Shown: positions 7,179-14,943 of the stretch, piece after piece
How positions within the stretch are numbered: the first letter of the stretch is position 1
Layout of the letters: every line of letters begins with the position of its first letter
Assembly (NCBI GenBank): GCA_964514235.1
Contig: CAZEPV010000023.1
Coordinates: 1 to 27,837 of the forward strand
Source of the DNA: JAAYRQ01 sp035647235
Lineage (GTDB): Bacteria; Bacillota; Syntrophomonadia; Syntrophomonadales; Syntrophomonadaceae
Reading direction: 5' to 3'
DNA: 27,837 nucleotides
Translations under genes and position numbers: made by a program
Notes under the pieces: model-generated
Told to the model about the DNA's origin: nothing
Seen by the model: only the letters and a program-made list of their open reading frames with translations
Databases searched by the model: none

Positions 7179-8609
7179 ATGATTAGACTATCTAGCTTTC
7201 GTTTTAGCAAGTTAAAAGAGCTTAATCTCCTCTTGATAATATTAACCGCCATTTTGGCTGCCCTTCTTTTTGTTTATCTATTCGGGGCTACTACTTATGA
7301 TTTTGATGGGGTGGAGCTTACTTTGTCTACCCGCTTGGCTTCTCAAGGCCGAACTATATTGGATTTGCCCCCTTTTGGTAGTATGGCTGCAGCTACTCAT
7401 GCCCAAGTCCCATTTGAACTCATTATAAAACTCGATTATATCGGTACCGAATTTGCCCAAAGTTTTTTAAATAGCGATGCCGAAATATCGGAAGATATAA
7501 TAAATAATTTGAAAATGGGTATTCCTACCCTCTTTCTTCCCTTTGCGTTAAAACAAGTTTTTTTGGCGGCTTTAGGTGGTTTTTTAGGGGTATGGTTAAT
7601 ATGGCGCAGCCCTTTCCTACTTGCCTTAGCTGCTGCTTTTCTAGGCGGTATTACCATAATAATAATGCTTTTCGGCTGTTTACAAGTCTATGATATAAGC
7701 ACATTTGAAGAACCTGAATATAATGGGGTTTTAGCCCTAGCCCCCAACCTCATCCCGACACCAGACGAGCTTTTAGACCGACTAGAATTGGTCCAACATC
7801 AGACTAGAAGGGTGGCAGGAAATATTCAAACATTATTTACTAATGCCAATGGTATTTCCACCCTCACTAATCCTGAAGATGATAAGCAGATTAGAAAAAT
7901 ACTCTTGGTAGGTGATTTACATTCTAATCCTATTGGGGTTGAATTTCTAAAGAGCCTAGCCGATAATTTTAAGGTTGATATCATCGTAGATACAGGTGAC
8001 TTAACTGATTTCGGTAATTCTCTGGAGACTAAAATGACCGAAGGGCTATTGCAAATAGATATCCCCTATGTTTTTGTGCCGGGGAATCATGATACACCTG
8101 AAGTAGTGGATTTTGTCAAAGAAATGAAAAATAGCCTGGTATTGCAAGGGCAAAATATAACTATTAAAGGTATAAGTTTCAAGGGCGCCCCTGATTCTTT
8201 GGCCAATAGTAAAGAGGAATTCTTTATCGATGACCGCAGCGAGTGGGAAAAATTAATAAATGAACAAGTGGAAAATTTATCGGTAGATGAATATGATAAG
8301 GAAAATCTGCCCGACATTTTAGTAGTACACAATCACGAAGTAGCGCAGAAATTAAGCCAGGACTATCCCTTAGTTGTAAATGGGCATACCCACCGAGTAG
8401 AAATAGTGGAAAACCTAGACCATATCCGTATAAATCCTGGAACTGCTGGGGCTGCGGGCTTAAGAGGGCTGTATTCTGAAAGTAGCATCCCTTACTCCGC
8501 AGTTATATTATATATCAAACCAGGTGAAAGACCAGTGGCAGCGGATATAATAAAATACGAACCCCTATCTGATCACTTCTTCCTAGAGCGTAAATTGTTT
8601 AAAAACTAG
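7179..8609 (+). CDS. Membrane-anchored metallophosphoesterase
   Basis: Encodes 476 residues. The C-terminal half is a calcineurin-like phosphoesterase with all five metal-binding motifs: GDLHSN (245-250), GDLTD (273-277), GNHD (302-305), HNH (384-386) and GHTH (402-405). The N-terminal part has one membrane helix (about 16-36), an extracytoplasmic segment of about 75 residues, and two closely spaced helices (about 117-142 and 146-168). A basic N-terminus and three helices place the phosphoesterase outside the cytoplasm. Substrate is unknown; phospholipid-head, nucleotide or cell-wall phosphoesters are possible. It is divergent from cas10 across a shared 289-bp region, but its predicted outer location argues against a role in degrading CRISPR second messengers. 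A GGATGGGG ribosome site precedes the ATG. Confidence 0.8.
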   Translation: MIRLSSFRFSKLKELNLLLIILTAILAALLFVYLFGATTYDFDGVELTLSTRLASQGRTILDLPPFGSMAAATHAQVPFELIIKLDYIGTEFAQSFLNSDAEISEDIINNLKMGIPTLFLPFALKQVFLAALGGFLGVWLIWRSPFLLALAAAFLGGITIIIMLFGCLQVYDISTFEEPEYNGVLALAPNLIPTPDELLDRLELVQHQTRRVAGNIQTLFTNANGISTLTNPEDDKQIRKILLVGDLHSNPIGVEFLKSLADNFKVDIIVDTGDLTDFGNSLETKMTEGLLQIDIPYVFVPGNHDTPEVVDFVKEMKNSLVLQGQNITIKGISFKGAPDSLANSKEEFFIDDRSEWEKLINEQVENLSVDEYDKENLPDILVVHNHEVAQKLSQDYPLVVNGHTHRVEIVENLDHIRINPGTAGAAGLRGLYSESSIPYSAVILYIKPGERPVAADIIKYEPLSDHFFLERKLFKN

Positions 8610-8762
8610 AAAACTAGCTTACTTATTGCACCAAGAAAGACATGGGCAAAGTGTCATATTTTTCTATCCCCAACAAATAAACTTAAAAATACATTATAAT
8701 AATTATGATAGACTAATTCATTGCCAAATACTTGTTGTTATTAAATGCATAGGAGTGGGGAT

Positions 8763-9773
8763 ATGAAAAAGGGTATTATTATATCATTGTTAATAGTATT
8801 GATAATATTTTTATTAAGTAGTTGTAAGCAGATCCCTCCCCCCAACTCGCCTACTCTATCCTCCCCAGTTCATTTTGAGGCTCTATCTTTATTAAAGGCA
8901 GAGCATTCAGAACTTGATTTTGGGGTATCCCCACATGATGGTATAAGGACAATCCGAGATTTTGCCATAAGAGAAAACGGTAATTTACTATTACTAGAAT
9001 TATCCAATAAGGTCCACGAGTATTCCCCATCGGGCGAATGGTTGGGTAGTTATGATTATGATTTTGCTGGTAAGGGCTTAACCGCCTATATGCTAACCTG
9101 CGATAAAGAGGAAAATTTATATTTTATTGATGAGCATAATTCTTTAATTATTAAGGCAAATAGGAACGAAATATTGGCTACATCTTCTTTTGGAGAAAAG
9201 TCTATTATTACTGAGCCAGGCTTAATAAAAAGCATGACAGCTTTAAAGGAAAACATTCTCTTGCTTACAGCTATATCGCCACATGATTATCTCACTTATA
9301 CTTATGAATTAGATGTTTCAAAGGATGATGCTCTTTGCATCTCACAACCCCGGGAAGGAATAGTATTAGGAAAAGGGCTATCCTATAAGAATGAACTAAT
9401 CACCCAGGGTGAATATGGGGAATTAACTGATGGCACCTTGGTAACAATTTATAAAAATGGTATAGAAAAAGCTAAGTTTGAAATTCATAGGGCCAATAAT
9501 TTTATTTTTGGACTGCAAATATATGGTGTAAATGAAAATGGAGATTATTTGGCTAAAATATTCGAATATCTTGCCGATGGGAATAGTCTCCAAGAGACAT
9601 TAGTAATTCTAGATAATCAAGGGGAGATTAAATCAATATGCCAAGACCAGCTAAAAGAGGATGACATTATTAGGATATATAATGGCAATAGCTATGTCTT
9701 AAGGTTTAATACCGATGGTATAGATGTATTCCCGCTGCAAAAACTGTTTGCTACTAGCCAAGAGGGCGATTAG
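8763..9773 (+). CDS. Putative lipoprotein, beta-propeller-like
   Basis: Encodes about 336 residues. I place the start at the ATG at 8763 and not at an in-frame ATG 18 bp upstream, because the ribosome site AGGAGTGGGG (8751-8760) lies between them. From this start the protein has a short lipoprotein signal, with a basic MKK, a hydrophobic stretch and the lipobox LSSC (Cys about 21), followed by a Pro/Ser linker. The mature part contains repeats such as GIRTIRDFAIRENGNLLLLE and EENLYFIDEHNSLIIKANRN, typical of strand-rich NHL or six-bladed propeller proteins. No catalytic motif is visible. Its stop codon overlaps that of the convergent tex gene by 4 bp. Function unknown; surface binding is likely. 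Confidence 0.75.
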   Translation: MKKGIIISLLIVLIIFLLSSCKQIPPPNSPTLSSPVHFEALSLLKAEHSELDFGVSPHDGIRTIRDFAIRENGNLLLLELSNKVHEYSPSGEWLGSYDYDFAGKGLTAYMLTCDKEENLYFIDEHNSLIIKANRNEILATSSFGEKSIITEPGLIKSMTALKENILLLTAISPHDYLTYTYELDVSKDDALCISQPREGIVLGKGLSYKNELITQGEYGELTDGTLVTIYKNGIEKAKFEIHRANNFIFGLQIYGVNENGDYLAKIFEYLADGNSLQETLVILDNQGEIKSICQDQLKEDDIIRIYNGNSYVLRFNTDGIDVFPLQKLFATSQEGD

Positions 9774-11902
9774 TCCCCCTTCATGCTCAGGGAAATGCGG
9801 CCTTTATCCTCATCAATGGCCAGCACCCTAACATTTACAATATCCCCTACACTAACTACATCCAGGGGATGATGGACAAAACGCTCTGCTAATTCAGATA
9901 TGTGTACTAAACCGCTTTGCTCTAGGCCAATATCAACAAAGGCCCCGAAATCTACGACATTAAGCACTGTACCCTTTAATTCCATATCCACTTTTAAGTC
10001 TTTGATATTCAAAACATCTTTCCGGAACACAGGCAGGGGCAAATCTTCTCTAGGATCACGCCCTGGTTTCTTAAGATTGGCAATAACATCTTTTAGGGTA
10101 GGTATACCTGCATCTATATTTTGAGCCATTTCGTCTATATTGAACTCCCTTAACTTACCATCTATTTCCCCGCCCATTTCATTTAGATCGATTTGGCAGA
10201 TTTCCAGAACCTTTTGGGCGATATGATATGATTCGGGGTGGATAGCTGTATTGTCTAGGGGGTTATCCCCTGACCCGATCCGTAAAAAACCAGCACATTG
10301 TTCAAAGGTCTTAGCACCTAACCTTTTAACCTTTAATAATTCCTGGCGATTGTTAAATCTACCTATATCAGTTCGGTATTCTACAATGTTTTTGGCTACA
10401 CTATTATTAATTCCAGCTACATAGGCTAGTAGTTCTACTGAGGCCGTATTTAGATCTACCCCTACATAATTTACCACCGATTCTACGACGGTTGATAATC
10501 TTTGGCTTAAAACCTTAGGGCTAATATCATGCTGGTATTGGCCTACTCCAATTGACTGGGGTTCTATTTTTACTAATTCGGCTAATGGGTCTTGCAAACG
10601 CCTAGCAATCGAGACAGCACTTCGGGAAGACACATCTAAATCGGGAAATTCCCGCACCGCGACATCAGATGCTGAATAAACGCTAGCACCAGCTTCATTT
10701 ACAATAATATAGGACAATTTCAAATCCTTTAATTCCCCAATTAACTCAGCGGTAAATTCCTCAGTTTCCCGTGAAGCGGTACCATTACCAATACATATAA
10801 TGCTAACTGCATACTTTCTAATTACCCTTTCCAATTCTTCTTTGGCTTCTTTGACCTTGGACTGGGGTGGAGTAGGGTAGACCACTCCCACTTCCAACAT
10901 TTTACCTATTTCATCGATTACTGCCCATTTACAACCAGTTCTGAATGCGGGATCCAGCCCCAAAACAATATGTCCGCCTACGGGAGGCTGTAGAAGGAGA
11001 TTACGTAGGTTATCGGCAAATACATAGACCGCCTGGGCTTCGGCTTTTTCGGTTAATTCATTTCTGATATCCCTTTGGACTGAGGGTTCGATTAATCTTT
11101 TATAGGCATCATGGGCTACTTGGTTAAAATGACCAAAGAAGTTGGACCCACCTTTTAGAAAGAGTTGCTCAATCTTTTTTATAATAGGATCAGTTTCGCT
11201 TTTAATATCTACCTTTATAAAATCTTCCTTTTCCGCCCGATTAATAGCCAAAATCCTATGGGGTGGGATTTTGCTTACTCTTTCATTGTAATCATAGTAC
11301 ATAGTATAAGGAGATTTAGCTTCTTCATCTTTTGCTTGACAAACTATGGTAGCAGTCCTGCGCATATAATCCCGAGTATAACCCCTTATTCCAGCATGAT
11401 CAGAAATATCTTCGGCTAGGATATCTAAAGCTCCTTGTAAGGCTTCTTCCCCAGTTGCTACTAATTCGCCTATGTATTTACCCAATTCTTCCTCTAAACT
11501 ACCCATTCCTTCGAAAATAAACTGGGCTAAGGGTTCTAGACCTTTATCCCTAGCAAGAGAGGCCCTAGTTTTTCTCTTGGGGCGATAAGGTAAGTATAGG
11601 TCCTCCACCTTGGTAATATTAGGGGCAGCTAATATTTCCTCTTTTAACTCTGGGGTTAATTGGCCTTGTTCTTCGATAATCCTAATTACATCTTGTTTGC
11701 GTTCTTCAAGATTTCTATATAATTTAAGTAAATCCCCAATTTCACGTAATTCTATTTCATTTAAACCACCAGTAATTTCTTTCCTATATCTGGCTATAAA
11801 AGGAACGGTATTATCTGCATCCAGTAATTCTACGGTACTTACTATTTGTTTAAGCTTAATTCCTGTTTCCCTGGCAATTGATTGCATAATTTTGTTTTCC
11901 AT
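9770..11902 (-). CDS. tex: RNA-binding transcription accessory protein Tex
   Basis: Encodes 710 residues, the usual length for Tex, a conserved cytoplasmic protein that binds nucleic acid and associates with transcription. Domain order is standard: an N-terminal helical Tex region, a YqgF/RNase H-like domain starting near HIVLGLDPAFRTGCKWAVID, tandem helix-hairpin-helix motifs (VGVDLNTASVELLAYVAGI and GRFNNRQELLKVKRLGAK) and a C-terminal S1 RNA-binding domain (about 635-708, GTVLNVVDFGAFVDIGLEQ). The start follows GGAGGACAAAA. It is convergent with the lipoprotein gene, sharing the bases TTAG at their stops, and divergent from the stress-protein gene. Confidence 0.96.
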   Translation of the reverse strand: MENKIMQSIARETGIKLKQIVSTVELLDADNTVPFIARYRKEITGGLNEIELREIGDLLKLYRNLEERKQDVIRIIEEQGQLTPELKEEILAAPNITKVEDLYLPYRPKRKTRASLARDKGLEPLAQFIFEGMGSLEEELGKYIGELVATGEEALQGALDILAEDISDHAGIRGYTRDYMRRTATIVCQAKDEEAKSPYTMYYDYNERVSKIPPHRILAINRAEKEDFIKVDIKSETDPIIKKIEQLFLKGGSNFFGHFNQVAHDAYKRLIEPSVQRDIRNELTEKAEAQAVYVFADNLRNLLLQPPVGGHIVLGLDPAFRTGCKWAVIDEIGKMLEVGVVYPTPPQSKVKEAKEELERVIRKYAVSIICIGNGTASRETEEFTAELIGELKDLKLSYIIVNEAGASVYSASDVAVREFPDLDVSSRSAVSIARRLQDPLAELVKIEPQSIGVGQYQHDISPKVLSQRLSTVVESVVNYVGVDLNTASVELLAYVAGINNSVAKNIVEYRTDIGRFNNRQELLKVKRLGAKTFEQCAGFLRIGSGDNPLDNTAIHPESYHIAQKVLEICQIDLNEMGGEIDGKLREFNIDEMAQNIDAGIPTLKDVIANLKKPGRDPREDLPLPVFRKDVLNIKDLKVDMELKGTVLNVVDFGAFVDIGLEQSGLVHISELAERFVHHPLDVVSVGDIVNVRVLAIDEDKGRISLSMKGD

Positions 11903-12023
11903 TTTTGTCCTCCGAACTTTTTTTCTAACTAGAAATCTATAAGATTATTTTCTCCTTAAAAGATTATCATATTTCAAGGCCTTTTGGGAAATAGTAGTTA
12001 TACATAAAAAAGGAGGTTAAGTT

Positions 12024-12497
12024 ATGAGTAAAAAATTAGTAGGGTTTTTCGATAGTGATGATTCTGCCCAAGAAGCTATCGACAATCTAAGGGGGAATGG
12101 TTTTGATTCTAATGAAATCTCTTTAGTGTCGAAACAGGATGAAAGTGTGGAAAGTTCCCTAGACAATCAGAATCTCACGGATGGCACCTTGACAGGTGGA
12201 GCCATAGGTGGCCTAGCGGGCTTAGGTCTAGGGGCTAGCACGCTTATTGCTGGACCTTTAGGTATAGGAGCCTTCCTGGCTGCAGGCCCTATAAGCAGTC
12301 TGCTGGCTGGGGCAGTCGGTGGTGGCATATTCGGTGGTCTAATCGATTACGGGATTCCCGAAGAAAATAGCCGAGAATATGAATCTCGAATAGAAGGCGG
12401 CGAACATATGTTAGTAATAGAAGTTGATGATGAACAAGCAGGAGAAGTAGCAGAATTTCTGCGCAATGATGGTGCCCAAGGGGTTGAAAGCCATTAA
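12024..12497 (+). CDS. General stress protein, YflT/GsP17M-like, with glycine-rich hydrophobic core
   Basis: Encodes 157 residues. The N-terminal 40 residues (KKLVGFFDSDDSAQEAIDNL) match the general stress protein 17M/YflT-type domain, a small alpha/beta fold. The centre (about 55-110) is glycine- and alanine-rich and strongly hydrophobic, of the glycine-zipper kind, and may insert into or contact membrane. An acidic C-terminal segment (EHMLVIEVDDEQAGEVAEFL) completes the fold. A near-perfect ribosome site (AAGGAGGTTAAGTT) suggests high expression. A hairpin follows the stop directly, so it is probably monocistronic. The exact role in stress is not known for the family. Confidence 0.8.
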   Translation: MSKKLVGFFDSDDSAQEAIDNLRGNGFDSNEISLVSKQDESVESSLDNQNLTDGTLTGGAIGGLAGLGLGASTLIAGPLGIGAFLAAGPISSLLAGAVGGGIFGGLIDYGIPEENSREYESRIEGGEHMLVIEVDDEQAGEVAEFLRNDGAQGVESH

Positions 12498-12503
12498 TAA
12501 AAT

Positions 12504-12534
12504 AGCCGCCACATCATAATTATGTGGTGGCTTT
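12504..12534. terminator. Bidirectional terminator-like hairpin
   Basis: An 11-bp stem (12504-12514 with 12522-12532, one G-U pair in the plus-strand RNA, 7-nt loop) lies between the convergent stress-protein gene and the receiver/zinc-ribbon gene. The plus side is followed by a short TTTA and the minus side by TATTTTATTA, so it can serve both transcripts. Confidence 0.7.
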
Positions 12535-12542
12535 ACATAATG

Positions 12543-12965
12543 CTATATAGCTAGTTCCTGCCCACAAAAAGGGCAAAAGTGAAAATTCCCTTTTAGTTCT
12601 TTTCCACAAAAGGGACAAAATGAAACTTTAACTAAAATACTGTCCAAATCACCTAAGGTAATGGGAGTTGTTATGGTGTTTACCAGCTGTATATCCTTAA
12701 AATCATTCTTATCTAATTCATTACAGGATGAAAGATAACATTTAACTTGAGGAAAATTGGAATTAATAGTAGAAATAATCTTGTCACCAGTAATTTCCTG
12801 CATAGTGTAATTTACGATAGCTATACTGGGAGTATCTTTACCACTTACCTTAGAAAACCAATTATATTCGTCTGCTGCCTCGACCTTAAAGCCCAGTTTA
12901 GTCAACTGGTCCTTTAATACTGCCCTTTCTAAACGGGAATCATTAATAATGATGACTTTCCTCAT
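12543..12965 (-). CDS. Degenerate response-regulator receiver fused to double zinc ribbon
   Basis: Encodes 140 residues. Residues 1-112 have the receiver pattern (MRKVIIINDSRLERAVLKDQL start, alternating strands and helices), but the phospho-acceptor position in PSIAIVNYTM is Asn52 instead of Asp, the acidic pair is N8-D9, and the usual Lys-Pro is replaced (TTPIT, about 99-103). Phosphorelay is therefore unlikely. The C-terminus carries two CPFCG knuckles (C117, C120, C131, C134) forming one zinc ribbon. It starts 18 bp after the dehydrogenase gene with a strong GGGGAGGTAACAT site and probably shares its transcript. Role unknown; a protein- or nucleic-acid-binding adaptor is a reasonable inference. 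Confidence 0.75.
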   Translation of the reverse strand: MRKVIIINDSRLERAVLKDQLTKLGFKVEAADEYNWFSKVSGKDTPSIAIVNYTMQEITGDKIISTINSNFPQVKCYLSSCNELDKNDFKDIQLVNTITTPITLGDLDSILVKVSFCPFCGKELKGNFHFCPFCGQELAI

Positions 12966-12983
12966 ATGTTACCTCCCCACGAA

Positions 12984-13751
12984 TTAGCTTATAAAACCAC
13001 CATCAACCGTAATTACTTGTCCAGTTATATATGTAGCCTGGGGGGAAACTAAATAACTACATATAGATGCTATATCTTCTGGGCGACCTAGTCTCCCCAA
13101 GGGTATGCCCTCTACTAAAGAGTCCTTTTCCCCTTTATCTATTTCACTATTAAGCATATCCGTCTCGATTGGTCCTGGCGCTACAGCATTAACTGTTATG
13201 CCACTCGGCCCTAATTCTTTGGCCAAAGATTTGGTAAAGGTAATAAGTCCACCTTTCGAAGTCGCATATAAAGATTCGTAGGCAGCCCCAGTAATGCCCC
13301 ATACTGAAGCAATATTGACAATTCTACCCCAGCGCTGATTAATCATGCTAGGTAAAGCCCTTCTTGCACACAAGAAGGCCCCTTTGAGATTAATGCCTAA
13401 AACTCTATCCCATTCAGCCTCACTTATATCAGTTACTAAACCTCGACTAGAAATTCCTGCATTATTAATCAGAATATCTACCTTACCTAGTTCAGCTTCT
13501 ATTTTTAGAAACATATTTTCAACTTCTGCCAGCTTACTGACATCTGCTTTTATTTCTATACATTTACAACCCTTGCTACTTAGCTCCTGGTTTAAAAGGT
13601 AGGCTTTCTTTTCCGATTGATGATAATTAACGGCTATACTATACCCATCCTGAGCAAGTTGCCGCACCACAGAGGCACCGATTCCTCTACTTCCTCCAGT
13701 AACTAATACTACCTTGTCATTTAAATGCAAAATTGTTCTCCCAGCTTTCAT
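12984..13751 (-). CDS. SDR-family oxidoreductase, FabG-like
   Basis: Encodes up to 255 residues of the classical short-chain dehydrogenase family. Visible motifs are TGGSRGIG (cofactor binding), NNAG, the catalytic Ser in NIASVWG, YATSK (catalytic Tyr and Lys) and a C-terminal TGQVITVDGG typical of 3-oxoacyl-ACP reductase-like enzymes. A role in fatty acid synthesis is possible, but no fatty-acid genes are nearby, so another substrate is equally plausible. The ATG at 13751 has no ribosome site; a TTG at 13730, preceded by GGGAGA at 6 nt, would give MHLNDKVVLVTGG, the canonical FabG N-terminus, and is the better start. It leads into the receiver/zinc-ribbon gene. Confidence 0.88.
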   Translation of the reverse strand: MKAGRTILHLNDKVVLVTGGSRGIGASVVRQLAQDGYSIAVNYHQSEKKAYLLNQELSSKGCKCIEIKADVSKLAEVENMFLKIEAELGKVDILINNAGISSRGLVTDISEAEWDRVLGINLKGAFLCARRALPSMINQRWGRIVNIASVWGITGAAYESLYATSKGGLITFTKSLAKELGPSGITVNAVAPGPIETDMLNSEIDKGEKDSLVEGIPLGRLGRPEDIASICSYLVSPQATYITGQVITVDGGFIS

Positions 13752-13802
13752 CTGCTTGTAAAACTAATATAGCATAAATTAACTCTTATTACCCAGATTT
13801 GG

Positions 13803-13833
13803 ACAAAAAAACTCCTGAATTAAACAGGAGTTT
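13803..13833 (-). terminator. Intrinsic terminator of the hcp-associated genes
   Basis: On the minus strand a 9-bp stem (13809-13817 with 13825-13833, 7-nt loop) is followed by TTTTTTG, a classical rho-independent terminator, about 45 bp after the ferredoxin-like gene. It separates that gene from the dehydrogenase. Confidence 0.85.
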
Positions 13834-13876
13834 GGTTAATCTATTACTTATAGCCTAGTGTATTTATAATTAAAGT

Positions 13877-14296
13877 CTAGCCATGAATTAATCTAGGTAG
13901 ACATTTGGTACAAAACCAAATGGAATCACCTTTATGCTTGACCGGAATTAAATATGCATTTTCTTCACTTTCCCCACAAGAAGTACATTTTTGGGGGATA
14001 TAATTAGGGTTTAAGGAAGCCTGGTGTTTTTCCACCGCTAATTCTGAGAAGGGGGCCGCTTCCCTTACCTCTAATGATAAAGCACCTGTTGGGCATATCC
14101 CTATACAGAATCCAGCCCCATCACAAAGTTCATCACTAATGACCTTGGCTTTACCATCTACTAATTCCAAAGCACCCTCCACACAAGGGCTAATACAAGC
14201 ACCACAACCATCACATAATTCTTCATCTATTTTAATCATAGTCCTTGAGATAAGCTTAACTGGTTCAACATAATTTAAAATAATTTCTTGGGCCAT
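13877..14296 (-). CDS. 4Fe-4S ferredoxin-like protein with C-terminal zinc-ribbon-like tail
   Basis: Encodes 139 residues. The first cluster motif is complete (C28, C31, C34, C38 in CDGCGACISPC). The second (CDGAGFCIGICP) has Cys at 58, 64 and 68 but Ala at 61, so it may hold a 3Fe-4S or otherwise altered cluster; this CDGxGxC pattern also occurs in other small ferredoxins of anaerobes. The tail has a CxxC pair at 104/107 and another at 129/132, resembling a zinc ribbon or rubredoxin-like knuckle. A strong AGGAGGAATTATT supports the start. It lies downstream of hcp and the PCP_red/CGGC gene and is a good candidate electron donor to them. Confidence 0.85.
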   Translation of the reverse strand: MAQEIILNYVEPVKLISRTMIKIDEELCDGCGACISPCVEGALELVDGKAKVISDELCDGAGFCIGICPTGALSLEVREAAPFSELAVEKHQASLNPNYIPQKCTSCGESEENAYLIPVKHKGDSIWFCTKCLPRLIHG

Positions 14297-14323
14297 AATA
14301 ATTCCTCCTAAAGCTTCACATTT

Positions 14324-14833
14324 TTAATGATGGGTACCTTCCACAACTTTAATACCCTTACTTTCTATCATAGCTTTAATTTCAGCCACATGTGGACATC
14401 TGGGATAATCCCCTTCTAATAACATACAGGAAGATAAGTGTACTACATCCAAACCATGTTTTTTAAGATTACCTACTAGCCTAGATACTCTACGGCCTGG
14501 ACAACCCCCACAAGTAAAGAAACCTACCATTTCCGTATTTTCATCATATTCAGCAAAATGCATTCTTTTGGAATTAAAGGTCATAAAACAAGCCACACCA
14601 GGGCATACTTCTGAAACTATTTCACAACGAACCACAGCTATTTTTGTTTTTTTCTTATCCTTTTTTTCCTCCGCAAAGGAAAAGTATTTATTTCTCACAT
14701 TGCGTACATCTTCCCTGTTAATTTCATCCCGTCCTGCTTTATAGACCTCATTTTCTACAGCTTTTTTGGCCATTCCTCTTACAAAACTGGGGGCTTTTTC
14801 TATTTCTTTTAAAGCTTCATCAGTCCACTTCAC
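14324..14833 (-). CDS. PCP_red domain - CGGC domain fusion protein
   Basis: Encodes 169 residues from a GTG start with GGGGAGG 8 nt upstream. Residues 1-48 match the small helical domain found at the end of light-independent protochlorophyllide reductase subunits and in other redox proteins (PCP_red: FVRGMAKKAVENEVYKAG). After a Lys-rich linker, residues about 60-169 form a CGGC domain with VCPGVACF, the signature FFTCGGCPGRR, LSSCM and a C-terminal CPHV, all suited to metal or Fe-S binding. The family function is not established. It is placed between hcp and a ferredoxin gene, which argues for a redox or nitrosative-stress role. Confidence 0.8.
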   Translation of the reverse strand: MKWTDEALKEIEKAPSFVRGMAKKAVENEVYKAGRDEINREDVRNVRNKYFSFAEEKKDKKKTKIAVVRCEIVSEVCPGVACFMTFNSKRMHFAEYDENTEMVGFFTCGGCPGRRVSRLVGNLKKHGLDVVHLSSCMLLEGDYPRCPHVAEIKAMIESKGIKVVEGTHH

Positions 14834-14902
14834 ATTATCTTCCTCCCCTAAGGCTTTAGACTAGAATCGTGACTTATATTATACCTATTTTTCAAATAAT
14901 GT

Positions 14903-14931
14903 GAGAGCCCTTTTTGTAGGTAAGGGCTCTC
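14903..14931 (-). terminator. Hairpin between hcp and the PCP_red/CGGC gene
   Basis: A perfect 10-bp stem (14903-14912 with 14922-14931, 9-nt loop) lies 13 bp after the hcp stop. On the minus strand it is followed only by ACATTATTTG, a weak T-tract, so it may act as a partial terminator or mRNA-stabilising end that lowers expression of the two downstream genes relative to hcp. Confidence 0.55.
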
Positions 14932-14943
14932 TTATATCAAACC

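Noticed and set aside
7179..8609. The metallophosphoesterase as a CRISPR ancillary enzyme that degrades cyclic oligoadenylate
   Set aside because: Three predicted membrane helices put the catalytic domain outside the cytoplasm, and it is not in the csm operon.
8742..8750. A third ATGCAT copy near the lipoprotein gene as part of the same regulon as the cas operator
   Set aside because: It is a single hexamer without the flanking AATGCATT octamer or a partner, and is easily explained by chance in AT-rich DNA.
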